A stretch of 8,777 nt of DNA from an uncultured Bacilli bacterium (GTDB lineage Bacteria; Bacillota_I; Bacilli_A; RF39; UBA660): assembly GCA_904502155.1 (NCBI GenBank), contig CAJGDV010000043.1, positions 1 to 8,777 on the forward strand. Direction: 5' to 3'. Positions 1-6,093 of the stretch are shown piece by piece (within the stretch, counting starts at the first letter, position 1; each line of letters opens with the position of its first letter). The position numbers were made by a program, and so were the translations under genes. The notes beneath the pieces were generated by a model, which made no database searches, was not told where the DNA came from, and saw only the letters and a program-made list of their open reading frames with translations.

Positions 1-36
1 CCAAATCAATTATTTAGATTAAAAAAATATAAATGA
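1..36 (+). CDS. 3' end of an upstream gene overlapping dinB (partial)
   Basis: Frame 1 is open from the window edge and reads PNQLFRLKKYK before a TGA at 34-36. That stop shares bases with the dinB start at 33-35, giving the four-base ATGA junction typical of translationally coupled genes. No Shine-Dalgarno sequence precedes the dinB start, which fits re-initiation by ribosomes finishing this frame. The other two frames stop within the first 22 bases (TAA at 20-22; TAG at 15-17 and TAA at 30-32), so this is the only candidate. Only 11 residues are visible, so the product cannot be named. In Bacilli a small YolD-type protein often precedes a Y-family polymerase, but nothing in these residues confirms that here. 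Confidence 0.5.
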   Translation, partial: PNQLFRLKKYK

Positions 37-1232
37 AAAATATAATTTTTCATATTGATGTTAATAATGCTTTCCTTTCATGGACAGCAGTTAAATTATT
101 AAATGAAGGATACAATATTGATATAAGAAATATTGTATCTGTTATTGGAGGAGATGAAGAAGCTAGATCAGGAATTGTTCTAGCTAAAAGTACCCCTGCC
201 AAAAAGCTTGGTATAACTTCAGCTGAAACTTTATACCAAGCTAAAAAGAAAGCACCAAATTTAAAAGTATATAAACCTGATTATAAATATTATGAAGAAA
301 TGAGTAATAAACTATTTAATCTTTTGCAAAAATATTCACCAGATATTGAAGTAGCTTCAATTGATGAATGTTATTTAGATTATGGAAAAGTAAGATTACT
401 ATATGGAGATGAAATGCAGTTTGCACAAAAACTTCAAAAAGAAATAAATGATGAATTAGGTTTTACAGTAAATATTGGTATAGCCAATAATAAACTTTGT
501 GCTAAAATGGCATCTGATTTTGAAAAACCTAATAAAATTCATACATTATATAACTATGAAATAGAAGAAAAAATGTATCCACTTCCAATAGGAGATTTAT
601 TTGGAATTGGTAAAAAAACAGTTATTAAATTAAATGAGATAGGTATTTATACAATTGCTGATTTAGCAAATTATAATGACCTAAAATTAAAAAGATATTT
701 TAAAAATCAGGCTACACATATGATTAATATAGCAAGAGGAATTGATAATAGTTATGTAAATAGTGAAGCACATATTCCAAAAGGGATAGGTCATGAATTT
801 ACTTTAGTAGAAGATTCAAATAATAAAGAGTTTTTATATGAACAGTTATTTCTTCTTGCTAATATGACAGCAAGAAGATTAAGAAGTAACAATAAATATG
901 CTAAAGTTATTTGTGTTGTTATAAAAGATGTCTTCTTTAAAAGAAAATCTCATCAAAGAAAATTAAAAAATGCTACAAATACAACAAATGAAATATATAA
1001 GCATGCTAAAGAAATATTTGATGAGTTTTATGATAATGAACCAATTAGATTAATTGGTATAAGATTAGATAATCTAGTAGATGATGTTGAATTTCAAGTT
1101 TCACTTTTTGAATCATATGATTATAGACAAAAAGAAGAAAAAATAGATAGTGTTGTTGATAATATTAATCTTAAATATGGATGTAATATTGTAAAGAAAG
1201 CATCATTACTTAATATTAATCGAGAGAAATAA
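33..1232 (+). CDS. dinB: Y-family translesion DNA polymerase (Pol IV/DinB-like)
   Basis: This is a 399-residue error-prone polymerase that copies past damaged template bases and is recruited by the sliding clamp. The catalytic metal-binding residues are visible: D9 in HIDVNNAF near the N-terminus, and D111-E112 in SIDECYLD. F14 lies at the steric-gate position that excludes ribonucleotides. The finger region carries GIVLAKSTPAKKLGI (47-61). A helix-hairpin-helix thumb follows (about 183-212, LFGIGKKTVIKL). The little-finger domain occupies about 240-350. QVSLF at 355-359 matches the QLSLF-type beta-clamp motif, followed by a 40-residue helical tail as in many Firmicutes members. The start at 33 is fixed by D9 and by in-frame stops just upstream; it overlaps the preceding TGA and has no Shine-Dalgarno. 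The family is secure. Assignment to DinB rather than a UmuC/UvrX-like branch is less so. Confidence 0.93.
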   Translation: MKNIIFHIDVNNAFLSWTAVKLLNEGYNIDIRNIVSVIGGDEEARSGIVLAKSTPAKKLGITSAETLYQAKKKAPNLKVYKPDYKYYEEMSNKLFNLLQKYSPDIEVASIDECYLDYGKVRLLYGDEMQFAQKLQKEINDELGFTVNIGIANNKLCAKMASDFEKPNKIHTLYNYEIEEKMYPLPIGDLFGIGKKTVIKLNEIGIYTIADLANYNDLKLKRYFKNQATHMINIARGIDNSYVNSEAHIPKGIGHEFTLVEDSNNKEFLYEQLFLLANMTARRLRSNNKYAKVICVVIKDVFFKRKSHQRKLKNATNTTNEIYKHAKEIFDEFYDNEPIRLIGIRLDNLVDDVEFQVSLFESYDYRQKEEKIDSVVDNINLKYGCNIVKKASLLNINREK

Positions 1233-1251
1233 TTTATTATTTCTTTTTTTT
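1222..1251 (+). terminator. Intrinsic terminator of dinB
   Basis: AGAAATAA (1225-1232) pairs perfectly with TTATTTCT (1237-1244) around a four-base loop. Three further pairs with two G-U wobbles extend the stem down to 1222/1247. T residues run from 1244 to 1251. The dinB stop codon (1230-1232) is the top of the left arm. The stem is A/T-rich and therefore weak, but the T-tract is good. Confidence 0.65.
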
Positions 1252-1252
1252 G

Positions 1253-1277
1253 TGTTATTATTATATAACATAGGAGG
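1253..1277 (+). promoter_or_regulatory. Extended -10 promoter and RBS of prs
   Basis: TG at 1253-1254, one base, then TATTAT at 1256-1261 form an extended -10 element with five of six matches to TATAAT. The -35 region at 17-base spacing (1233-1238, TTTATT) is poor and lies in the terminator loop. Transcription would start near 1268, leaving a leader of under 20 bases. AGGAGG at 1272-1277 sits eight bases before the prs ATG. Confidence 0.5.
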
Positions 1278-1285
1278 TATGATTT

Positions 1286-2374
1286 ATGTTTAATAATGAT
1301 AATTTACGTTTAATAGTTCTTGATAATTGTAAAGAATTAGGTGAAAAAGTTAATGATTACATTAACAAATTTAGAGGTACAGATACTAATTATATTGTAC
1401 CTATTGAAGAGATAAGGTTTAATAATGGTGAAGGTAAACTTACTATTAAATCTTCTATCCGAGATAAAGATATATATATAATTTCTGATATTGGAAATTA
1501 TTCATGTACATATGAAATGTTTGGATTTACTAACCATAAAAGTCCTGATGATCATTTCCAAGATATAAAAAGAGTATTTTATGCTATTAGGGGTCATTCT
1601 AATAGTGTTTCAGTAATTACTCCACTATTATATGAAAGTAGACAACATAGAAGAAAAAGTCGTGAATCACTTGATTGTGCTATAGGTCTTCAAGATTTAG
1701 TTAGATTAGGTGTAAAAAATATTATTACTTTTGATGCTCATGATGTTGGTATACATAATGCTATTCCAACTAGTTGTTTTGAAAATTTTTATTGCACAAA
1801 TTATATTATTAGTGATTTGATTGATCATGAAAATATTGATTTTAAAAATATTCTTGTTATATCACCTGATACAGGTGCTGTTGATAGAGCAAGAATTTAT
1901 GCTGATATCTTAAGAACTAATGTTGGTATGTTTTATAAAAGACGTGATTTAACCAAAGTCGTGAATGGTAAAAATCCGATTATTGAACATAAATATATTG
2001 GTGATGACGTTAAAGGGAAAAATGTCCTCATTGTCGACGATATGATTGCTAGTGGCGATTCTGTAATTGAAGTTGCTAGAGATCTTAAAAAAATAGGTGC
2101 TGAAAATGTTTATGTTACAGCAACATTCGCTTTATTTACAAGTGGTATTGATAAAATTAGAAAAGCCTATGAAGAAGGGGTAATAAATCGTGTTTATACT
2201 ACTAATTTAACATATATGAGAGAAGAATATAAATGCGAACAATGGCTTAAAGTTGTAGATTGTTCTAAAATGATTGCTAATATAATTGACACTCTTAATA
2301 AGGGACAATCATTATCACCAATTTTAAATGATAGAGATGAAATACTATCTAAATTAAAACCATACTTAAAATAG
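1286..2374 (+). CDS. prs: Ribose-phosphate pyrophosphokinase (PRPP synthase), divergent long form
   Basis: This enzyme makes phosphoribosyl pyrophosphate from ribose 5-phosphate and ATP, the entry point to purine, pyrimidine, NAD, histidine and tryptophan synthesis. The 362 residues exceed the usual length of about 315. Landmarks in family order: FNNGE (45-49), matching the adenine-contacting F-x-D/N-x-E element; SIRDKDIYIIS (57-67); ESRQHRR (117-123), matching the ARQD segment; FDAHD (149-153), matching the catalytic-histidine DLH region (H152); SPDTGAVDRAR (193-203), the ribose-phosphate/pyrophosphate loop region; KRR (218-220), the flexible catalytic loop; and VDDMIASGDS (250-259), the PRPP-binding motif. 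The acidic residue after RQ in common forms is His here, and the segment is one residue shorter. Extra length sits between about 68 and 113 and at the C-terminus. AGGAGG eight bases upstream fixes the start. The gene has more CGT and GTC codons than its neighbours, perhaps reflecting higher expression. Confidence 0.92.
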   Translation: MFNNDNLRLIVLDNCKELGEKVNDYINKFRGTDTNYIVPIEEIRFNNGEGKLTIKSSIRDKDIYIISDIGNYSCTYEMFGFTNHKSPDDHFQDIKRVFYAIRGHSNSVSVITPLLYESRQHRRKSRESLDCAIGLQDLVRLGVKNIITFDAHDVGIHNAIPTSCFENFYCTNYIISDLIDHENIDFKNILVISPDTGAVDRARIYADILRTNVGMFYKRRDLTKVVNGKNPIIEHKYIGDDVKGKNVLIVDDMIASGDSVIEVARDLKKIGAENVYVTATFALFTSGIDKIRKAYEEGVINRVYTTNLTYMREEYKCEQWLKVVDCSKMIANIIDTLNKGQSLSPILNDRDEILSKLKPYLK

Positions 2375-2393
2375 ACATTTGTCTATTTTTTTT
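2368..2393 (+). terminator. Intrinsic terminator of prs
   Basis: A nine-pair perfect stem (2368-2376 with 2381-2389) encloses a four-base loop and is followed by T residues through 2393. The prs TAG stop (2372-2374) lies wholly within the left arm, so the last coding bases also serve the terminator. Confidence 0.8.
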
Positions 2394-2438
2394 GACAATA
2401 TCTATATTTCATAATACAATATAGCCAAGTGAGGTGAT
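2392..2438 (+). promoter_or_regulatory. Consensus promoter and RBS of the 144-residue protein gene
   Basis: TTGACA at 2392-2397 is a perfect -35. A 17-base spacer leads to TACAAT (2415-2420), five of six matches for -10. Transcription would start near 2427. GAGGTGAT at 2431-2438 is a long match to the 16S tail, with GAGGTG ending six bases before the ATG. The -35 reuses the last T residues of the prs terminator. This is the best -35/-10 pair in the window. Confidence 0.75.
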
Positions 2439-2442
2439 TTAG

Positions 2443-2877
2443 ATGGTTATCACAGAAAGAGAATTAAGACAATTAGAAAAAATTAATGGGTTTGAATATT
2501 TAGGAAAATATAATCAAACATTACTTGACATTTATGAACAATTAGACGGAATATATAATCTTATTAATTCAGCTAATAATGAACCATCATTAAAAAATTT
2601 AATTAATAGAAGCAAAATGAGAGCTAGAGAATTAGAAAGAAAAATAAAAAAATTAAGAAATGAATATTATATTAAATTAGAAAGATATGAAAGAAAATAT
2701 GGTCAAAATGAAACATATAAAATTTTAAAAGAAGCTATAGAAAATACTTTTTATGTTGTTTTTGAAAACAAATATGCTATGTCGGATGACTATGTAGTTA
2801 ATTATAAACAACTTAAAAAAAAGAATAATAAGATTATAACCAAAAATATAAAAATAGCAAAAAAAGAAATGATCTAA
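2443..2877 (+). CDS. Small charged helical protein, function unknown
   Basis: I do not recognise this 144-residue protein. It has no signal peptide or membrane segment, so it is probably cytoplasmic. Residues 4-40 look helical. A Lys/Arg/Glu-rich stretch from about 50 to 87 has regularly spaced Leu, Ile and Tyr and looks like a long amphipathic helix or coiled coil. A more hydrophobic section (about 101-121, with TFYVVF and DDYVVNY) could be strand-forming. The tail from 122 is strongly basic and could contact nucleic acid, though its last lysines are also dictated by the terminator arm that overlaps the gene end. The start is supported by a long Shine-Dalgarno six bases upstream. It has its own consensus promoter and terminator, so the neighbours say little about its role. 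That it is a real gene is well supported; any function would be a guess. Confidence 0.8.
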   Translation: MVITERELRQLEKINGFEYLGKYNQTLLDIYEQLDGIYNLINSANNEPSLKNLINRSKMRARELERKIKKLRNEYYIKLERYERKYGQNETYKILKEAIENTFYVVFENKYAMSDDYVVNYKQLKKKNNKIITKNIKIAKKEMI

Positions 2878-2900
2878 ATATAGATTTATTTCTTTTTTTT
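2861..2900 (+). terminator. Intrinsic terminator after the 144-residue protein gene
   Basis: Ten pairs (2861-2870 with 2888-2897), a single bulged T at 2887, a G-T wobble and five more pairs (2872-2876 with 2881-2885) form a long hairpin with a four-base AATA loop. T residues run 2893-2900. The TAA stop (2875-2877) straddles the stem top and loop. The A-rich left arm lies in the coding region and would give some terminator activity on the other strand too. Confidence 0.8.
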
Positions 2901-2901
2901 A

Positions 2902-2923
2902 TGTATAATTAATAATAGGTGAG
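2902..2923 (+). promoter_or_regulatory. -10 promoter element and RBS of the membrane protein gene
   Basis: TATAAT at 2904-2909 is a perfect -10, with TG directly before it (one base closer than a standard extended -10). It begins only four bases after the terminator T-tract. No good -35 is seen at 16-18 bases. AGGTGAG at 2917-2923 is a moderate Shine-Dalgarno close to the ATG at 2927, and the predicted leader is very short. Confidence 0.5.
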
Positions 2924-2926
2924 AGT

Positions 2927-3796
2927 ATGCTTGAAAAGAAAAAAAGGGAAATAATAAATAGAGAAGTAATTATTACAAGTTTATGCATATTACCATTTAT
3001 TATAATATCATTAATAACAGAAATGACTTTATTACCATATTTAATTGCATATATTATTATTTTATTAGCACTTTGTTATAAAGAAAAAACAATAAAACTT
3101 TCAAGACTTGAAGATTTATCTATTTATGGAAAAGAAGTTAATAAATTACCTTTTATGGTTAAAATAATAAATGAAGAAAGAGATTTATATCAAATTATTG
3201 TTGATTATAAAGGAAAAGAATATTATAGTGATATTATGTATGGTATAAAATATGTGGAAAATAAGAAAAGTATTAATTTACTATATACAAAAGATAATTA
3301 TGTATTAAGTTTTGATGATTTTAAAATTGATAAACCTTTGATAGATTCTAGTGTTAAACTTAATATTAGAGGAATTATGTTTTTAGTAATTTTATTATTT
3401 TTTATAACTGAACTTGCTGATTACTTGACAAATTATTTTTTTGAAAATATGTTTTTAATTGTTATACCTAATTCATTAATGTTATTAATTGTTTTAGTTA
3501 TTATTAAACAATCATTAAGACATAAACAAAAAATGAAAAAAATTAAGCATCTAAAAGAACATGGAACATTAATTAGAAATGTATATTGTGAAAATAAAAA
3601 TTGGTTTAGTGTTGTTAGTGGTAGATATCATGAAGTAAGACTTCATAAAATTATTTGTGAATTTCCACTTCCTGATGGAACAAAATTAAAACTAGTTAGT
3701 GATACAAAAGATAATTTTTCATATGAAAATAGATGTAACTTATATATTGATTTGAATAATCCTAAAATTTATTATATTGAAGGTAAAAATGAATAA
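2927..3796 (+). CDS. Four-helix membrane protein with duplicated hairpin-plus-domain layout
   Basis: This is a 289-residue integral membrane protein that I cannot assign to a named gene. Predicted helices are about 15-31, 35-50, 149-165 and 175-193, forming two tight hairpins. Basic clusters at 4-7, 52-57 and 198-207 put both termini and both soluble regions in the cytoplasm. Each hairpin is followed by a beta-rich domain of about 70-80 residues: 59-131 and 208-286. The two share an order of features: a Gly plus hydrophobic strand (YGKEV; HGTLI), a later turn with Gly (KGKEYY; DGTKLK), then a closing strand pair (INLLYTKDNYVLSF; NLYIDLNNPKIYYI). The second resembles DUF3592-type domains, which end in a similar Y-D-P-x-N-P strand; this is pattern recognition, not a search. 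No catalytic motif is visible. It is flanked by its own promoter and terminator. Confidence 0.8.
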   Translation: MLEKKKREIINREVIITSLCILPFIIISLITEMTLLPYLIAYIIILLALCYKEKTIKLSRLEDLSIYGKEVNKLPFMVKIINEERDLYQIIVDYKGKEYYSDIMYGIKYVENKKSINLLYTKDNYVLSFDDFKIDKPLIDSSVKLNIRGIMFLVILLFFITELADYLTNYFFENMFLIVIPNSLMLLIVLVIIKQSLRHKQKMKKIKHLKEHGTLIRNVYCENKNWFSVVSGRYHEVRLHKIICEFPLPDGTKLKLVSDTKDNFSYENRCNLYIDLNNPKIYYIEGKNE

Positions 3797-3811
3797 TTTT
3801 TACTTTTTTTT
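3781..3811 (+). terminator. Intrinsic terminator after the membrane protein gene
   Basis: GTAAAAAT (3783-3790) pairs perfectly with ATTTTTAC (3796-3803) around a five-base loop, extended by a G-T and an A-T pair. T residues run 3804-3811. The TAA stop (3794-3796) starts in the loop and ends in the right arm. Confidence 0.75.
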
Positions 3812-3812
3812 A

Positions 3813-3839
3813 TGTTATAATTAGGTTGTTATAAGGAGG
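3813..3839 (+). promoter_or_regulatory. Extended -10 promoter and RBS of tex
   Basis: TG at 3813-3814, one base, then TATAAT at 3816-3821 exactly match the extended -10 consensus. It starts five bases after the terminator T-tract. The -35 at normal spacing (3793-3798) is unrecognisable and falls inside the terminator hairpin. AGGAGG at 3834-3839 is seven bases from the ATG. Confidence 0.6.
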
Positions 3840-3846
3840 ATTCTAA

Positions 3847-6009
3847 ATGAACGAAAACATAATTAAGGAAATTGCTTCAAGCCTTAAAATAAGACCACAA
3901 CAAGTTGAAGCTACATTAAATATGCTTAAAGAAGGAAATACTATTCCATTTATAGCAAGATACCGAAAAGAAGTAACAGGTGCTTTGACAGAAGAACAAA
4001 TTAAGGTAATTGAAGAACATTATTCTTATGAGGAAAATCTTTTAAAACGAAAAGAAGATGTTATTAGATTAATTGAAGAAAAAGATTTAATGACTGATGA
4101 GTTAAGAGAAAAAATAATGAATGCAACTAAGTTAGTTGAAGTAGAAGACTTATATAGACCATTTAAAGAAAAGAAAAAAACAAAAGCAACAGAAGCTATT
4201 AAAGCAGGACTTGAACCTCTTGCTAAAATTTTAATGAGTTTTCCAGAAAAAGGAAATTTAGATGATTTAGCAAACAAATATTTAAATGATACTATAAAAA
4301 CTAAAGAAGATGCTTTAAAAGGTGCTGGATATATCATTAGTGAGTATATAAGTGATAATGCATATTATCGTAAAAATATTAGAAGAACAACTTATATAAG
4401 TGGTATTTTAGTATGTAAAAAGAAAAAAGATAGTGAAGATCCTAAAAAAGTATATGAAATGTATTATGAATATAAAGAACCAATTAAAGAGCTTAAACCA
4501 CATCGTATTTTAGCAATTAATAGAGCTGAAAATGAAAAAATTATAACAGTAAATATTGATGTTGATGTTGATAAAATTATTTCTTTTTTAGAATCAAAAA
4601 TTATAAAAAATGATAAATCATTTGCAACTGAAATTGTAAAAGAGGCAATAAAAGATTCTTACAAAAGATTAATTTCTCCATCTATTGAAAGAGAAATCAG
4701 AAGTGATTTAACTGAAAAAGCTCATGAAGCAGCAATTTTTAATTTTAGTAAGAACTTAGAAGCATTGCTTCTAACACCTCCAATGAAAGAAAAAATAGTA
4801 CTTGCATTTGATCCAGGTTTTGTAAACGGTTGTAAAATTGCTGTTGTAGATAAAAATGGTAAATATTTAGATTCAACAGTTATTAAACCATTTTTAAATA
4901 ATGTTAGTGATGCTGCGTTAAATAGATGTAAAGCAGAAGTAGTAACTTTAATAAAAAAATATAATGTAGATATAATTGCTATTGGTAATGGAACAGCATC
5001 TAGAGAAAGTGAAAAATTTATTTCTGAAATGATTAAAGAATTTAAATTAGATTGTAAATATGCCATTGTATCAGAAGCAGGTGCTTCTATATATAGTGCA
5101 TCAAAAGTTGCTGCTACTGAATTTCCAGATTTAGCAATTGAAAAAAGAAGTGCTGTTAGTATTGGAAGAAGACTTCAAGATCCACTTTCTGAATTAGTTA
5201 AAATTCCACCTGATGGAATTGGTGTTGGTTTATATCAACATGATATTGCTGGAAAAAAACTATCTGAAAGTTTAGACTTTGTAGTTACAAAAGCTGTTAA
5301 TAGTGTTGGAGTTAATGTTAATACAGCATCACCATCACTATTAAAATATGTTTCAGGTATAACTAATAAAAATATTGAGAAAATAATTAACTATAGAGAA
5401 GAAAAAGGTAGAATAAATTCTAGAGATGAAATTAAAAAGAAAAAATTATTAAGTGATAAAGCATATGAACAAGCTATAGGTTTTTTAAGAATTACTGAAG
5501 GAGAAAATGTTTTAGACCAAACAGGAATTCATCCTGAAAGTTATAATATTACACTTAATTTATTAGACAAATTAAGTTTAAATACAAATGATATTGGAAA
5601 AGATAATTTAAAACAAATATTAGAAGGTCTAAATAAAGAAGATTATGCTGAAATATTAAATACTGATATATATACATTAGAAGATATAATTAAATCGTTA
5701 ATAAGTCCAAAATTAGATCCACGTGATGAGATGCCTCAACCACTATTAAAAAGTGATATTTTAGATATTAAAGATTTAAAAAGAGGTATGAAATTACAAG
5801 GTACAGTTCGAAATGTTGTTGATTTTGGTGTATTTATAGATATTGGATTACATAATGATGGATTAGCACATATTTCTAAATTAACTAATAAGTATATTAA
5901 ACATCCTAGTGAAGTTGTGCAAGTTGGAGATATTGTTGATTGTTTTGTTGATGATATAAATATCGAAAAAGAAAAAGTTAATTTGTCATTAATTGACCCT
6001 AATAAATAA
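3847..6009 (+). CDS. tex: Tex family RNA-binding transcription accessory protein
   Basis: This is a 720-residue cytoplasmic nucleic-acid-binding protein of the Tex family (the bacterial relative of eukaryotic Spt6), linked in other bacteria to transcription and RNA metabolism. All expected domains occur in order. The helical Tex N-terminal region spans about 1-190, with TIPFIARYRKE (32-42) and DLYRPFKEKKKTKA (101-114). A YqgF/RuvC-like domain spans about 316-440, with AFDPGFVNGCKIAVVD (320-335), IGNGTASRE (379-387) and SEAGASIYSASKVA (409-422). The Tex signature VSIGRRLQDPLSELVKI (437-453) then PPDGIGVGLYQHD follows; the family more often has Ala where G440 stands. Helix-hairpin-helix repeats span about 486-550, including VNTASPSLL. 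An S1 RNA-binding domain spans about 645-716 (VDFGVFIDIG, LAHISKL). Length is near the usual 715-780. AGGAGG seven bases upstream supports the start. It has its own promoter and terminator. I am very sure of the family; its cellular target cannot be read from sequence. Confidence 0.97.
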   Translation: MNENIIKEIASSLKIRPQQVEATLNMLKEGNTIPFIARYRKEVTGALTEEQIKVIEEHYSYEENLLKRKEDVIRLIEEKDLMTDELREKIMNATKLVEVEDLYRPFKEKKKTKATEAIKAGLEPLAKILMSFPEKGNLDDLANKYLNDTIKTKEDALKGAGYIISEYISDNAYYRKNIRRTTYISGILVCKKKKDSEDPKKVYEMYYEYKEPIKELKPHRILAINRAENEKIITVNIDVDVDKIISFLESKIIKNDKSFATEIVKEAIKDSYKRLISPSIEREIRSDLTEKAHEAAIFNFSKNLEALLLTPPMKEKIVLAFDPGFVNGCKIAVVDKNGKYLDSTVIKPFLNNVSDAALNRCKAEVVTLIKKYNVDIIAIGNGTASRESEKFISEMIKEFKLDCKYAIVSEAGASIYSASKVAATEFPDLAIEKRSAVSIGRRLQDPLSELVKIPPDGIGVGLYQHDIAGKKLSESLDFVVTKAVNSVGVNVNTASPSLLKYVSGITNKNIEKIINYREEKGRINSRDEIKKKKLLSDKAYEQAIGFLRITEGENVLDQTGIHPESYNITLNLLDKLSLNTNDIGKDNLKQILEGLNKEDYAEILNTDIYTLEDIIKSLISPKLDPRDEMPQPLLKSDILDIKDLKRGMKLQGTVRNVVDFGVFIDIGLHNDGLAHISKLTNKYIKHPSEVVQVGDIVDCFVDDINIEKEKVNLSLIDPNK

Positions 6010-6017
6010 TATATTAT

Positions 6018-6040
6018 AAAGGAACTATTTGTTCCTTTTT
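6018..6040 (+). terminator. Intrinsic terminator of tex
   Basis: AAAGGAAC (6018-6025) pairs perfectly with GTTCCTTT (6031-6038) around a five-base TATTT loop, with T residues 6036-6040. It lies eight bases after the tex stop, making it the only terminator in the window that does not overlap a stop codon. Confidence 0.82.
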
Positions 6041-6043
6041 ATA

Positions 6044-6088
6044 TTGATTTGACACTATGTCAATGATATAATTATAGATGATAGGAGG
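6044..6088 (+). promoter_or_regulatory. Promoter and RBS of the ABC transporter gene
   Basis: TTGATT at 6044-6049 is a -35 (first four bases match consensus). Seventeen bases later TATAAT at 6067-6072 is a perfect -10, preceded by TG at 6064-6065 with one base between (extended -10). Transcription would start near 6079. AGGAGG at 6083-6088 is five bases from the ATG. This is a strong core promoter, so control by a repressor at the dyad inside its spacer is plausible. Confidence 0.72.
6049..6063. promoter_or_regulatory. Operator-like dyad between -35 and -10 of the ABC transporter promoter
   Basis: TTGACA-cta-TGTCAA is a perfect inverted repeat with six-base arms and a three-base centre. It occupies most of the spacer between the -35 and -10, overlapping the -35 by one base. 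That position is classic for a repressor, because bound protein excludes RNA polymerase. It has no T-tract and lies upstream of the expected transcript start, so it is unlikely to be a terminator. No regulator gene is in the window, and I cannot assign the site to a known regulator family. Confidence 0.5.
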
Positions 6089-6093
6089 CTATT

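Noticed and set aside
1262..1269. TATATAAC as the -10 of the prs promoter
   Set aside because: Transcription would begin inside the AGGAGG at 1272-1277 and remove the ribosome binding site. TATTAT at 1256-1261 with its upstream TG fits better.
4026..4337. Open minus-strand frame of about 100 codons inside tex
   Set aside because: It lies wholly within a well-conserved part of tex, has no ribosome binding site of its own, and its Ser/Phe/Leu-rich product is what the complement of a Lys/Glu-rich AT-rich gene gives.
4722..5066. Open minus-strand frame inside the YqgF-like region of tex
   Set aside because: It is antisense to conserved Tex motifs, has no promoter or RBS, and its composition is that of a shadow frame.
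6049..6054. TTGACA as the -35 of the ABC transporter promoter
   Set aside because: It is only 12 bases from the TATAAT, too short for a sigma-A promoter. TTGATT at 6044-6049 gives the correct 17-base spacing, so this hexamer is better read as one arm of the dyad.
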